From positions 33,271,062 through 33,335,061 of the forward strand of contig QVOM02000116.1 of assembly GCA_003586115.2 (NCBI GenBank): a DNA stretch of 64,000 nucleotides. The letters run 5' to 3'. Both the position numbers and the translations under genes were made by a program. Within the stretch, counting starts at the first letter, position 1. Each line of letters begins with the position of its first letter. The notes below the pieces were generated by a model, which saw only the letters and a program-made list of their open reading frames with translations, was not told where the DNA came from and made no database searches. The stretch comes from Salvator merianae. Lineage: Eukaryota; Chordata; Lepidosauria; Squamata; Teiidae. Positions 23,671 through 36,105 of this stretch are shown piece by piece.

Positions 23671-23793
23671 CAGATAAGACTTCATTATGTAAGCAGAGAT
23701 GTTACGCTTGTAATGAGACCAGCGTTCCAGCAAAAGAGTTCTTCAGTAATGCATCCAGCTTCTCTATCAATGCCGCACATGAAGAATTCTGCT
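23671..23793 (+). CDS. MALRD1: MALRD1-like exon: LDLa module 2 (very degenerate)
   Basis: A strong pyrimidine tract ('ctttcttttag') and a gtaaga donor flank a 123 bp, phase 1-1 exon. The reading frame gives DKTSLCKQRCYACNETSVPA, then KEFFSNASSFSINAAHEEFC. The LDLa outline survives as C1, YxC2, 'SVPAKEF' for 'CIPxxxx', and a final Cys, but C3 is Ser, C4 and C5 are Phe, and the calcium-binding DxSDE is replaced by NAAHEE. Two sequons (NET, NAS) are present. A NAGNAG acceptor (tttagcag) could add or drop one residue. Because the exon is symmetrical it could be skipped without a frameshift. A second open frame exists across it but does not match the neighbouring phases. It could also be a false exon, but its length and phase match argue otherwise. 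Confidence 0.6.
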
Positions 23794-25841
23794 GTAAGAT
23801 TTATTGAAAACAAGTTTTACTAAAATTGTTTTATCAGACTATCTTGGAGGTCAGAGAAGATTTTGGATCCTCTTTATGGCATAAACATATTCTTCTGAAC
23901 TGACAGGAGTATATTTTGTAAAGTCTTTCTTATGCTATGGTTTTCCCAATATATAACATCCTTGCCATAGATCAGAAAAATAAAGAGAGAAAAAAGATGG
24001 ATGAAGAAAAAATATTAAGGTAGGGGAGGAGCAGTTGTGTGGCCATTACTGAGAAGGCTCTTCCACTTATTCTCATTCCTATATCTTCATTATGTGGATC
24101 TTGATGTGTTTTTTAAAATGCATATATATTAAAATGATTTGGAGCTTGTTGGCAGGAAGTTGCCTGTGGACTCTCATCCAGGAGGCTGATGAGGTCTACA
24201 GATGCTTAGGTATAAGCCACACAGGAAGCAGGGAAATCTCCATCCATTCACATTAACAGAATCGTGCTACAGTTGGCAGCACTATTCATAATGTGGAGGC
24301 TGCTGTCCATGTTTTTCTGCTCCCTGCTGTCAATTTCAAACATCAGTCTTTGAAACTAGCATTGGGGAGAGTGTTTTGAAGGGTTATGAGAGCTCTTTAA
24401 ACCACTCTGCCTCTGAAGTGTCATAATGATGCTTATGACGGGATGACAGGGAAGATGGTGATGACTGCGTAGATGCCGTGCTCTTTGTTCACATTGAATG
24501 CTCAACAAAAGGCAGCATCCTGAAGATACTGCATCCTCAAAGTGCCACAAAGGTGCCATGCAGCCTTAGAGTGTTTCCACATTTGACAGCGCTAGGCTGC
24601 TCCAGCTGGTTTGTTCCTACTGGCCCAGCTGTCCTGGAACAAGGTTATCCACATTTAGCTGGTTTAGCAAGGTGACCCATTTTGGCAGCACACAAAATTG
24701 CACTACTGAAATGAATCCACTTGGGAGAGCCCCTGCCCTGTTCTGAAGCTCATGTGAGTTTTGGAGTCTGTTATGGGGGCTCTGACAGCCAAGAATGAAA
24801 GTTCCTGGCCTCAGAGCTCCCAGGGGACCCATTTGGGTAGTGCCATTTTGTGTGCTACCAAAATGGATCAGCTTGCTAAATCAACCCATGGAGTCATTTG
24901 CCCTTCCTCACATCTTCTGAGCCAGTAGTAGACCTTTTTAAAGAGATCTACCACTGTCCCAGTCTAGGTAGACGTTTTGGGCCACCAGACCCGTATATGC
25001 TCCATCCAGTGTGGGCAAAGCATGTTAGCAAGGGCTGTGGTCTCTCTGTTCCAAACCAGAATGTGGAAGAGATCCCCAGAAGAGATCTAGGCTTCATGCT
25101 GAATGGGGATACTGATAAATGTGGAAAGCCCTTAGTTTCAGATGATCTGCTGTAACTTCAGATGATTGCAAATCATTCTGCTATTCAAAGCACTGATTTC
25201 TTCCCCCCCCCCGAATTTTTTAAAAACATCCTCTTCTAACATGATCCTAATCACAAAGGAATGTGAACAAAAAGTGTCAGAACAGACATCTTGAGTTGAC
25301 AGAGTACATTGGTTTCCTTTATTCTCAATGAAAGTAGGATTAACAAATTCCTTGTTCCTCACATTAGCTATCTGTTCTCTGGTTTATCTCTTGGATCCGG
25401 CTAACATGAGTTCTTGCTCCTCTGTTTTTTGCTGTCATCAGAAGAACAGGAGGCATTTAATGCCACCCCATGCTAAAGTGAGGTTTCTTTGTTCTAACAA
25501 AAATTAAAAGAACAGGTTGAAGATACCTTCTATGAAACGAATCATGGCACAACAATAGAATAATCAAATTCAAAGGATAAGAGCAGTCTTTTTCAACACG
25601 ATGCCTTCCATATGCTTTGGACTATAGCTTTTCATCATATCTGACTATTAGCTGGACATGATGGACCAGAATAGCTGGGAAGCACCAAGTCAGGCAAGGC
25701 AGGCTTAGAGCAGTTGGCACGTTTTTTATGTGGAGGGTTAAAAGAGGGCATCATGAATTGAACGACCAATGATCTACTAAGGAAAGTAATGTGATATTTA
25801 ATTAGCTTAAGAGGGACTAAAACATCGATCCTCTCATTCAG
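23794..25841. other. Intron of 2.0 kb
   Basis: Contains a TIR element at 24569-25131 and a C-run near 25202-25212. Otherwise nothing recognised. Confidence 0.75.
24569..25131. mobile_element. TIR element, 'gagtgtttccacattt' ends
   Basis: The left 'gtgtttccacattt' and right 'aaatgtggaaagccc' are inverted. The body contains 'ccattttgtgtgctaccaaa' and 'gatctaccactgtcccagtc', shared with 35477-35890 and 63000-63354. Confidence 0.55.
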
Positions 25842-25988
25842 TTCATCAGATCTGCAATTTTGAGATTCGTGTGTGTGACTGGAATTCCAATGAATCTGCT
25901 GGACCTGTTTCCTCGGAGCCTGTGAAAGAATTACATGATCATGGCTCAAAATACATCCTTCTGAAAGATGGAGGCAATGACACCAACG
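25842..25988 (+). CDS. MALRD1: MALRD1-like exon: start of MAM domain 1
   Basis: The acceptor is 'ctctcattcag' and the donor gtaata. Phase 1-1, 147 bp, exactly the length and phase of the first exon of the second MAM (56089-56235). The product includes ICNFEIRVCDWNSNESAGP and then DHGSKYILLKDGGNDTN. This matches the MAM opening CxFExxxCxW, followed by a DH..(G)xY strand. A nearer AG six bases downstream (ttcatcag) would break the incoming phase, so 25842 is preferred. MAM domains are extracellular beta-sandwich adhesion modules of about 160 residues. Confidence 0.87.
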
Positions 25989-28268
25989 GTAATAAAACTG
26001 AATTAAATATGCATTTGTCAGCTGATGTGAAACACGTATTCATTTTGAAGCTATAACAAAAAACCATTATGACTATAGAATGAAAAACTGAATAGTCTTT
26101 AGATAAAGATAAGACATTTCAATGAAAGGAGTTTGTGGAATATTAGATATTATAAGCCATTGTTTCTTCTGTCTTCTCTGCTTCCGCTTCTTAGTTCTTT
26201 ATTGCTAAATTTTAAATTATTTTAAATACATTTAAAATGAAGAGTGTGACATCTACACATTGAATGTGCAGAGAGGTGCCAATGTTCTGCAGATGCTGCA
26301 CCCTCGTGATGCATTCAAAGAGCCATAAAGGCCCTGTAAAGATTCTGCTTAAGTCTAGACAACTATTTTCTTGAAAACGAATTTGATTATAAAGCATCTT
26401 TTTGATAAACCCATTGATATAATAAACTTATTTTTCTGACCTCGGCAGTTGTTTTTCTAGCTTTGTGATAATCTATTTTCTGTGTTATTAAACTCTGATT
26501 TTATGGACCTTGTGCTAGTAGAAACGTTATTGAAATGAATGAGCTTTATATCAAAGTCACCTTATATCAAAGAACTGCCAGCCATTTGTTGATTTAATTG
26601 TCCAGACATTAAGAGACTTATTACCTGTCTTCATATAGAACTGATAGTTTGTTGTTTTCCTGCTGTTATAATTGGTGGCTTTAACAGATTTTTCTGTCTT
26701 ATTAATGATTTGCAAATATACTGGACAATTACAGAGTTAAACAACAAGCACAATACACCAAATTATGCAGTTAAAATGCTAATCACCCATCAGAGAGTGC
26801 AATGTGGTTTAGTGCTTATACTTTGCAAATATCTTTTCTTCCTCTTGCACATTAAAAAATGCACATAAGCCAGCTACTTACAATTATTCAACATTTGCAG
26901 ATTATATTGCTTTTCTCATATCTGAATTACTGTTCTTCTCCCTCTGAATTGAGAGGGGTGCTATGCTTTTAGAATTCCTCTTAAAGAGGCAGAAAGCTGA
27001 CTGCATTCTGCACATGCCCCTTTGAATCAAAATTGCACCTGGGAATTCCCTGGCTGTGATCTGGAAGGCTGCCCCCTGCCCTGTCAAGATGGCAGCTAGG
27101 AAATCCTCAATTGCAATTTTGATGGGTAGGGGTGTTCCTCTCCCTCCCCGGGGTCAAATTTGGCTACAATCTTCACAGCCAGGAATTCCAGTTTCAATCT
27201 TGACAGCAGAGCGAAAGACTGCCCTGTGGGATTGGCAGCCATCATCTTTATAGGAAGGGCAATTCCTCTCTTGTTGTCAAGATCAAAGCTAAGGAATATT
27301 AGTTGTGAACCTGACAGGGGGGATGGGGTTCATCAAACCTAGTACTGTCACAGTGGCAGGATGAAGAGCCATTCCACTTGCATTTTTCCGTAGTGAATTG
27401 GGGTCCTACCACATCTGCCCAGAATGGAGCTACCTCCAGCTGGAAGTGGAGATGCAGCCTATGAGTGCTTTATGGCAGCACAACAGGGAAATGAGTGTGG
27501 TCTCCCATGCAGGCATTGTGCTCATTCTAAACATTGAATGCACCACAAATATGCATTGAATGTGCCATTCTGCATAAGTGAGTGTGTGACACTTCAGCAA
27601 GACTTTATCATCTATAAGCTTTTTGAAAAGGAGAAAAGTGAATTTAAAATTACCCTTATTGATTAAAGGGTGTGACAGTCTATTAACACTGAATACATCT
27701 ATAGCCATTTTGTAATCATGATGGGGGTGGAATCAGGGCCATGTCCTCTAGCTGTGTTTTGACTCATTGATATTCCTGCTTATGCAGTAAGATGGAACAA
27801 ATGCAAAGCATAGCCTACTATACACCACCATGGTTCCCAGGCACCCAAGGAGTTTTATCAATAAGCATCAGGCTTCCCTTCAGAGTTGTCAGAAAATGTG
27901 TCAAGAAACAGCTTCTATTGACTACTCTTCAGAAGGCTCAGACAGGCTACACCTTAATGCTGTTCAAAGATTAGGACTGCAAGAGGTATTTAAGGGCTTC
28001 TTTCCTGTCGTTTTTGCCACCCCTTATTTGACAGTCCTAATCTGCCAACCCTTCTCTGCACATGACAGTCTGCAGTGACCATTCGATTACATTATCATTA
28101 AACTGCAAAGCAGTTTAAGAGCCCAGCCCTTAAACAACTTGTACATTCATCAGTTGCAAACAACTGTGTGTTAAAGAGCTGGATTTGCAGATGTAAATTT
28201 ATGTATGAAGATGCACTGATTTGAGAAGATTGGCACTGTATTTGTATTAAATGACTGAAATGATACAT

Positions 28269-29402
28269 GGGCCATTTTCACACATAGGGCCTTTTCGCAC
28301 TGTAGCGGTAGACCGTTCTTGTCCGTTTGCTAGAACGGAGCGTTCGCACTGCCGCAGGCGCGCGCCTCACCCGATCTGAACCCGAAGCTGGATAAGGCTA
28401 GACAACAAAAAAGATGTCTTCATCCCGACCTGCGCGATGGAGCAAAGATCGGGCACGGTGCTTTCGCACTGTTTGCCTCGGCGTCGGGCGTGGCTGTTGC
28501 GGCTACGCATGCGCGCTCCGCCGCTTCGCATCCGGGGTGCGAAGTTTCCGTACCCCGCTCCACTGCTTCGTAACCCGGTACGATACTTCGTACCCGGGAT
28601 AGCCCTTTTGGCTTGGTAACCGAGCTGCCGTTACGAAGCCGGCTTCATAACCAGCCCTCTGGGTACGAAGTAGGTGCGAAGGTGCGAAGCGGGTACCGAA
28701 CTAGCGGCTGCCATCTGCACTGTTCCCGCTGCTGGTCGGCTTCGGGTCCGTTCCTCTGGCCGGGAGTGCAAATGGCACCGAGCGTTCCCCAACCTCTCCA
28801 GTTCGAAGCCGACTACTGGGAACGGTCTACCGAGCTCAGTGCGAAAAGGCCCATACTGTGCTAACACAGACTAATTAGTCTGTGCTAGCACTGTCCACAC
28901 TACATGGCCGAAAACTGGACCTGAAGTGGCCAAAAACTGTACCTGTGCACTGCACTGGCCTGCTGATTGTCATGGCATCGGCCGGATGCTTCCCAGCTGC
29001 TGCTGTGGTGATTATTGGGTGTGGGCCCAATCAGGCATCACATGGCTGGATTGGGCAACGTGTGGCTGGATTGGACATCGTGCAGCCTGATCGGGGTATT
29101 GCAGGCCCGATTGGGACATCACACGGGCCCAATCGGACCCAATTGCCCCATTGTGCATGGGCGATTGCCCATGCACAATGAGCAGCTCACAAGCAAGATG
29201 GCCACCACACTGCAGGTAAGTGCAAATGGTCCCTTACCTGAAGCTCACTATGAGCTATGAGACTACAGTTTACTGCTGCAGCACTAGAAGTGATCATGAG
29301 CAGCTGAGTACCTCTTTTAGTGGCTTTGGCTATTTTGCAGTGCAAATGCACTTGACTAGCAAGCATGCTAGATGCTTGCTACCATCAAGTGTGACTAGGC
29401 CC
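28269..29402. mobile_element. TIR element (outer) interrupted near its left end
   Basis: Left end gggccattttcacaca and right end tgtgactaggccc are inverted. It is interrupted at 28287-28852 by another element. Just inside the right border of that insert is a perfect palindrome, cacagactaattagtctgtg (28863-28882). Near 29150-29180 an inverted pair 'ttgtgcatgggc'/'gcccatgcacaa' occurs, and 29030-29130 carries loose 'tggattggg' repeats. Confidence 0.55.
28287..28852. mobile_element. GC-rich Harbinger-like TIR element with ATA duplication
   Basis: Begins gggccttttcgcactg and ends cagtgcgaaaaggccc (exact complement). ATA triplets flank both sides (28284-28286 and 28853-28855). Further in, ggtagaccgttc and gaacggtctacc extend the inverted arms. 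The interior is very CpG-rich with repeated 'ggtgcgaag' and 'cttcgtaaccc' motifs, unlike the AT-rich surroundings. Open frames here lack recognisable domains. Confidence 0.8.
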
Positions 29403-29493
29403 ATGAAATGTGATTTGTGAAACTGAACCTTTCGTGTGGGGACTGTGACCAGTCCTCACCATTATCACCTTCCCCCTTCTCTGTCCCTTATCT

Positions 29494-29614
29494 CAGTGGT
29501 CTCCAGTTGTTCCTGAACAATAACTCTTAGCACTTCAATCCCAACATTCTGCTGGCACAGAATGTTGGGAGTAGTTTGAAGAATGTCTGGAGGACCACAG
29601 TTTGAGAACCACTG
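29494..29614. mobile_element. Small palindromic element with CAGTGG...CCACTG ends
   Basis: Starts cagtggtctcc and ends gagaaccactg, with inverted cores 'ccaacattctg' and 'cagaatgttggg'. Flanking octamers ccttatct and tcctatct agree at 6 of 8. This suggests a hAT-type MITE. A related piece lies at 10640-10690. Confidence 0.6.
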
Positions 29615-30357
29615 TCCTATCTGACTCTTCCTTTTCCCATGCCATTTGTTGACAGCTGTTTATTTTTTTATGTGTTTCAGTCTCATAAACTTGCTTCTTT
29701 AATGTTTCTCTTCCATTTCCATCACCTTGTTTCTATATTTTGTTTAGTGTTTTTGTTTAATTACTTTTTCGGTCATCTGAGAGTACTTGTCTCTCTCCTG
29801 TGGGCTTCACTCCAGCCTGCACTCTGCTGAACTGTCATTTCTTAATTGTTGTGTGTTACCTGTTCCTTTACTTTGCTCCTGTCTAGGATGTTAAAAACAA
29901 AGGCTGTACTCATATGTGAGCACATAGACAGGCAACTGAATGATGTGTATCGCTCCACCAAAATAAGGTGTAGTAAATTCCATATGTGACCCTCCCAGAA
30001 ATGGGTGAATGTTATGGATACACAGACTCCATAAAATGTCAAAAATGATGTGTTTCATCTGTAATAAGTGCAGGGAAGCTGGATTAATTAAGTCAAGTTG
30101 CTGCCCTCAGCACTGATGACTAAAGACAATTTCAGTTTGCAAGGTGCTGCTCCAAAGGAGACTCAAGACATGCCCTTCAGTGTATCTACCGTGTACTTGT
30201 TGCGAATACAGGAAAATCCATATCTTCTCTGAAAGACATATCCATTTGAGGTCCATGTAGATCAGGGCTTAGTCCAACACTTTAATCAACCACTGCACCC
30301 CATCACTTAATTTTATAAGTCCATCTTTTTATAAGCCAATTTTATAAGCCCATCTTG

Positions 30358-30605
30358 TGAGCCAGTTTGGCCTTGTGGTTAGTGTGTCAGACTCTTATCT
30401 GGAACTCTCCTGGTTCGAGTCTGCACTCTGCATGAAGCCAGCTTTGTAACCTTGGGCTCATCACAGCTCTGTTCTGAGTTTTCACAGCCCCACCTACCTC
30501 ACAGGGTGTCTGTTGTGGGGAGAAGAGCAGAAGGTTTGTCAGCCACTTTGAGTCCCTTCGGGTGAGAAAAGCGGGGTACAAAAACCAACTCTTCTTCTTC
30601 TTCTT
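30358..30605 (+). mobile_element. tRNA-headed SINE with (CTT)n tail
   Basis: The head 'ttggccttgtggttagtgtg' acts as an A-box region and 'ggttcgagtct' as B box. The middle has 'cctcacagggtgtctgttgt', and it ends 'aaaagcggggtac' then (CTT)n. It shares the terminal 40 bp or so with the antisense SINE at 6356-6660. Confidence 0.8.
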
Positions 30606-31614
30606 TGTTTATATTCCACAGAGGCTGCTAAAATAAATAAATTCCTGGTGAATCTGTCTCTGCAGTAAGCCACAGGAAGGCTATTAAGAATTAGTTTCAT
30701 AGAGCAAGTATTGTTAACTGGTACCCTCACAATTGTTGTATTAATTACCTAAAGGGAAACAACAACAACAACAAAAAGAAGATTTGGGGGTGCCTGTGCA
30801 AGCCACTTAAAATTTCCTGATGATATGACACAGCTCTTGCCCTGGGCCCCTTAAATATACACACTATATGGAGCTCTCACCACTTTGAGGCATTTCTCAA
30901 TTTCTTCTGGGTAGAATGTAATTTTTGAAGTACTCTCCTACACCTACAACCTACAAATCAGGCTCATGTTATGCTGCTAAGCATGATACCCTTTGGGCAT
31001 GTAAGTTGGGATATCATAGCATTTATTCATCACAGGCTGACCTGTAAGTTTGCATCTTTTTAAATGGTAATCATTGTCAAGGGAGAGTTTACTGGCAGCG
31101 CTAAAATGAGATGCAAGGTCCTGAGCTGAGTGATCTGGAAGGATATAACCGTCTCAAAGCATCACTTTCTAACAAGAGCTTTTGATATACAGATGCATAC
31201 AAATGAGGGAGATTAGAAAACATGCTTCAATAGGATCTAATCTTTTCTCTGAGATACAGCACTACTGTCAAGCTGCCGGAAAGGGAGCTTCAAAAAGAGC
31301 AGGAATCCCTATTAATAGTAATACCGTAATATCAGTCAAAGTGCTCTGAATATAGAATGACTTATCTCTAAGGCTACCACATGTTGTAAAATGGGAGGCC
31401 TGTGGCTGCCTGAGTGGCAGGGTGTGCACAGGTCTATGCTTCAGGTGTTTCCATCTCCTGAAAGGGCTGCTTTATCCGTATAATGGGATTTCTCACTGTG
31501 AGGTCACCCCTTTCTTGTTGAGTTGGTATCAGTGAAATGTGTGCTACCTGATGCTGACTCAAAATCCAGAGTTCCAGGCTGCATACACTGTATGTATCTA
31601 GCATGCTAGTCACT

Positions 31615-31794
31615 GGCCCTTTCTGCACTTGGCTTTATTCTGGATTATATCCAAGAATAGAGACCTGCTATCCGCATGCTAGTGCAGATTACAGCAGGCC
31701 CTGGGTGGAGCCTGCCATAGTTTATACTAGCATGCAGATGGCAGGTCCCTATTCCAGGATATAATCTAGAATAAGGCCAAGTGCAGAAAGGGCC
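31615..31794. mobile_element. 180 bp palindromic MITE with ACT duplication
   Basis: Ends ggccctttctgcacttggc and gccaagtgcagaaagggcc are exact complements. ACT flanks both sides (31612-31614, 31795-31797). Inverted symmetry extends through 'gcatgctagt'/'actagcatgc'. The copy at 59571-59750 has the same 180 bp length. Confidence 0.85.
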
Positions 31795-32326
31795 ACTATT
31801 CCTGCTGAGGAGTTAAGCTTCTATGATTAGTGTTCTTCCCTCAGAAAGATACCGGTAGCTGCAGAGGGCCACTTCAGAACTTCAGCTGTTTGGCTTCCTG
31901 CCTTTTATCCTCACTGCTGTTGCACACCATCCACCCCCATCAGAACCCTGAGGATGGTGTCTAACATTATTTGCTGAATATCTGAATTGATTCAAAGATT
32001 ACTCCTTCATCTTAGATGTGATCTTAAGAGTAAATCATACAGGCAAGTTTCACTGAACTCTATAGAACTCACTTCTGAATGCAGAATTTCACTGTTGCAA
32101 GGCAAACTTTTCTATCACCAGCGCAATCATTTGTCTATATTTACATATTGTCAAACACGATCAGGACCGAAAACAAAACACCTCCTGTTATTTTAACAAA
32201 CATGTCTCTTTGAGAGTAGACAGGTATAGGTAACTGATGGCTTGCATAAATCTCTGGCTCAAGCCTCATATATTCCAAAATGCAAATTGTTGTCACATCT
32301 GACACAGGATAACTATGTCAGCAGTT

Positions 32327-32730
32327 GGGCCTTTTTGCACTTTCCACCTTGGAATGTTCAAATCCAAACATTCCAAGTGGAACAGTCCTTACAGTGCAGT
32401 GGCCATCTACTCTGCAAGGGCTGGAACATTTGCAGTGTGAATGCCATCTGCCCACCTTGACAACAGCCATGAAAACATCCAGCTGCTGACATGGTGACTG
32501 GAGATGCAGTGTGCAAGTGTACAGCCGCAGCCACACCACACTGTGGCCTGCAAAGTTGCACCAGGAAGTAGGTGGAAACGCTGCATACCAGGAACAATTT
32601 TGTTGTCCACAGCTAGTAGTGATCAGGAGTATCTGCAGACACCCCTGACCACTAGTGCCTCAGCCAAATGTGGACATACTGTGCTAGTGAGCATCTGATC
32701 ACTCACTAGTACTAAAATGCAAACAGGCCC
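32327..32730. mobile_element. TIR element, reverse orientation of the GGGCCTGTTTGCACTT family
   Basis: Starts gggcctttttgcactttcc and ends atgcaaacaggccc. The body is the reverse of 35062-35476 ('ccatggtgatc'-type and 'gctagtgagcatctg' blocks). Flanking triplets gtt/att are near matches. Confidence 0.6.
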
Positions 32731-33693
32731 ATTGATTTAAAATGGTAACTTAGGACTTTGCCTTGATTTTTTGTTTGAAATTGGCTCCAGGTCCTGCTGA
32801 ATAGCCAAAGGCTAAAAGATAACGTGACACAAGATCTAATAAGCAAAATTGTAGGCTCCTGCTCATCAGTGATTTTTGGTCTCCCTTTCCTTTACACCTT
32901 CCAGATGTCTTCCTACTTAAAAACTTAGAATAACCATTGCTAAAGCAAGGCTAAATGTCTTGCCTAGCATGATGCTGAAAGATTGTTTTGAGGGTCTCTC
33001 CCTAAACCTGAGACTTTCCCCTGTAACAACAACAGGATTGAATCAGTGGAGCATGTTCTCTTGACCAATAATTTTTATACTGATGGTCATAAAGAGCTTC
33101 CTTGTCCAATTCTTAGTAAATGGCCAGGCCACTCCAACACCATCTTGACTAGCCTTCTTTTGCAAAAATCTACCACTGGCACTACTCTTGCTACTGCCAA
33201 GTTCTTGGCTTTGACCATCAAAATATGAACTAATTTTAAATTCTAGTACTGGATTTATACTGATTTCATTTTTTATGTAAGCTTACATGCTCTTGTTGGT
33301 TTTCTTTGGTACTTTCTAAACAAACTGTACTCAGTGTGTTAATTTTAGCTGTTCATGCTTTGGGTCTATGACCATAATAGACATTTTGATTTGATTTCAT
33401 AGTTTGAATAAAGAGGTGGAAGGAAAGACAAGGCAACTATTGAAAAAAATTACTGCTCCATGTAATAAATCAGATGCAGAAGTGCTTCAGATGGAAGCCC
33501 TTGTTGCTGCCCAGAAAGGGAGCTTTTCCAATAGCTGCCTCACTCCTCTCACCATCTCACTATGCAACCTATCAGTCACATGTACCTGTTTACCCTCAAA
33601 CGACCTCATGGGGAACAGCTAAATTAAAGGTATAAATCTTTTTTTTTTTTTTTAATCATTATTCTTCGTAACATGTTGGAGAGTCTGTATTTA

Positions 33694-33789
33694 GTGTTGC
33701 CATACAGAAAATAGACCAGAGCTCCTGAACCTTTAATACTTTGTAATTCAGCAGAAGATGCAGGAGCTCTGTCTTCAATACGGCAACAC
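33694..33789. mobile_element. Small palindromic MITE with TA flanks
   Basis: gtgttgccatac at the left and tacggcaacac at the right are inverted, as are 'agagctcctg' and 'caggagctct'. TA dinucleotides flank both ends, as for mariner-type elements. About 96 bp. Confidence 0.65.
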
Positions 33790-35061
33790 TAACTGCAGAA
33801 TCTTCACTTTTATTTTGAAAGAAAAACAGGCAACAGGACCCTACTGAAATGTATTTCTGTCTACCACAAAAGGCAGAAGAATGAAAGGGTTTGGGGCAGG
33901 AATTTGGGGAAAGCTTCTGAACTGAGCTGCAGCAAATGTATTATTTTTCTCCTCAACTAAAAGTAGCTAATTTATGCACTTTTTTAAAAAAAAAGCAAGA
34001 CTATTAGTGTAAATTGTAGTTTGACCCTCAGAAAGCTGTAAGTGCCTAATTTTACTGGCATATTTGCCCACAGTCGCTGGTTTCTACCCTTTCTTCTGAT
34101 GAATAAAAGAGAATATGGAGGATATAAGTCATTCTTTTAGGTCTTCATAGAAATGTTGCTATCAGAGGCAAAAGGTCAAGAAGCTCTGAAATTAATTTTG
34201 CTGTAAAGTTGGTTTCACAATAGTTTATGTCTGCTGTGGAGCTGCTGTACAACTCTTATAGAGTTTTTATCACATATAATCTGGTACTTTCTTTTGGCAG
34301 TAAGGATTCCTTCTCCACCACCCCCTCCCAAGCTTCCCTAAAGTTCTATAAAAGATAGGGAAAGCTGTATAGTATAAATCAAGGCTTTCAAAAGTTTGGT
34401 GATTTGCAAAGCAGCAAACAACCTGGCGATCGGGTGATCCACCCACTCACTATGGCTGGGGGTAGTAGTGGCTGTATGGCTGCAGGATCTAGGGCAGTCT
34501 TGTCGCACCAGGTGGCACTTCTCCCAACAGAGCACTATGTGGGAGGTGGGGGGCTGTGTGGCTGCTGGCATCTTGGTAATATCTGTGCAGACAGAATTAT
34601 GTGTTCTCAAATACTCGTAAGCACCACTGACATATTGACTTTTTTTCCCACTTATCTTTCCACTGCCAATCAAAATTTCTCTGCAACCCACTAGTGGGCC
34701 ACAATCCATACATTGTGAAACCCTGGCATACATCATGTAACCTCAGACATGTCAGGCCACCTGTTTTGGCATAAGAAGATGGAAGATTTCTACATAAGTG
34801 CTCAGTAATACAGCTCAACAGAAAGGCATTATGACATATCAGGGTTAAGAGAGCTGAAGAGTCTGCTTGCAAAGTGGACAAAAAACTACTAAGACCCATG
34901 AGCCACGAAACAGTGGTGCAAAGTCAAATAGTACCAGATGGAAAGTGGATTTGATATAGTTGGTTAGCTGATGTATACATCTTTTCCTATCCACTATCTA
35001 ATCCTTGGAGTGGCTCTCAAGGAGAGCAGTGACTGACACTTTGGACATTTCTGCACTTTAG

Positions 35062-35476
35062 GGGTCTTTTGCACTTTTCACTATTGAGCATCTGCATAAT
35101 CACTAGTGAAGTGCATCCACATTGCACAGAGGCTCTCACAATTGGAAGCAAGCTACAGCTGCTCCCGATCACTTTTAGCTGTGGAGCACAAAATTATGCA
35201 TCACTGTACCAGGAGCAGCTGGTACAAACACTAAATGGTGCAGCTATGGCTGTGGCTGTGCAGTTGTGCTGTGTTCCTGATCACCATGGCAGAAGCTGTA
35301 AGTTTCTCTGGCCACTGTCATGGCATGGGCTGCTAGCATTCACATAGCGAATGCTGGAAGCCCATTGCTGGGATGATCCAGGCCTCACAGTGCATATAGT
35401 TGGCACGCTGCAAGATCTGTTCCCCTGTGGAATGTTTGCTGGTGAACATTCCATGGTGGAAAGTGCGAAAAGGCCT
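35062..35476. mobile_element. TIR element, 'GGGGTCTTTTGCACTTTTC' ends
   Basis: Left ggggtcttttgcacttt and right aaagtgcgaaaaggcct are inverted. The body matches 17441-17874. It abuts the next element (35477-35890). Confidence 0.6.
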
Positions 35477-35890
35477 GATGTCCAGCTGCTCCAGCTGGCC
35501 CATTCCTACTGCAATGTTTCCCAGCTGGAATGGTCCAGAGGTGTCTTGGAACAAGGCCATTCACACTTGGGATGCCTATTCCAGGGTAGCCCTGCACTGC
35601 TCTGAAGCTCGTGTGAGCTTCAGAGCTGGCTATGGGGGCTCCACTAGCCAGGAATGAAAGATCCTGACCTTGGAGCATCGGGGGTGTGTGGAGGCTATTC
35701 TAGTGGTGAAATTTTGTGTTCTGCCCAAATGAGTCACCCTGCTAAACTGGCCCATGGAAGCAACCACTCTCCTGCATACGTCCTGGTCAAATTTACTTGT
35801 GAGTAGGAAAGCAACTTTAAAAAAAAGTTCTACTGCTGTCCCAGTCTAGGTGGTCATTTTGGGCTGCATAGACCAGTATACGCTCTATCC
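35477..35890. mobile_element. TIR-family body without clear ends
   Basis: Carries the same blocks as 24569-25131 in the same order ('tggaacaaggccattc', 'ttttgtgttctgcccaaatg', 'ctgtcccagtctaggtgg'). Terminal repeats are not resolved. Confidence 0.5.
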
Positions 35891-36105
35891 AATCCACCAC
35901 AGGAATAACCATCCTCTGCATCTCCATTCTGGAGTGCAGAGGCACAATTTTCAGCAGTATCTCCATTCAGGGTGCAAAATAATGCCCTGCAAACAAGGCA
36001 TCTCCAATGGCAATCACACTGGTAAAGGGAGTGGTGCAATCACTGTGAGGCACCTGCTGCTGCTGCGAATGATGCAAATGCCTTGGAATTGTAAGTCTTG
36101 GTGCC

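Noticed and set aside
23671..23793. Alternative reading frame with 'IRLHYVSRDVTL' resembling a MAM strand
   Set aside because: It needs phase 0 on both sides, which neither flanking exon offers; the LDLa-like frame fits both.
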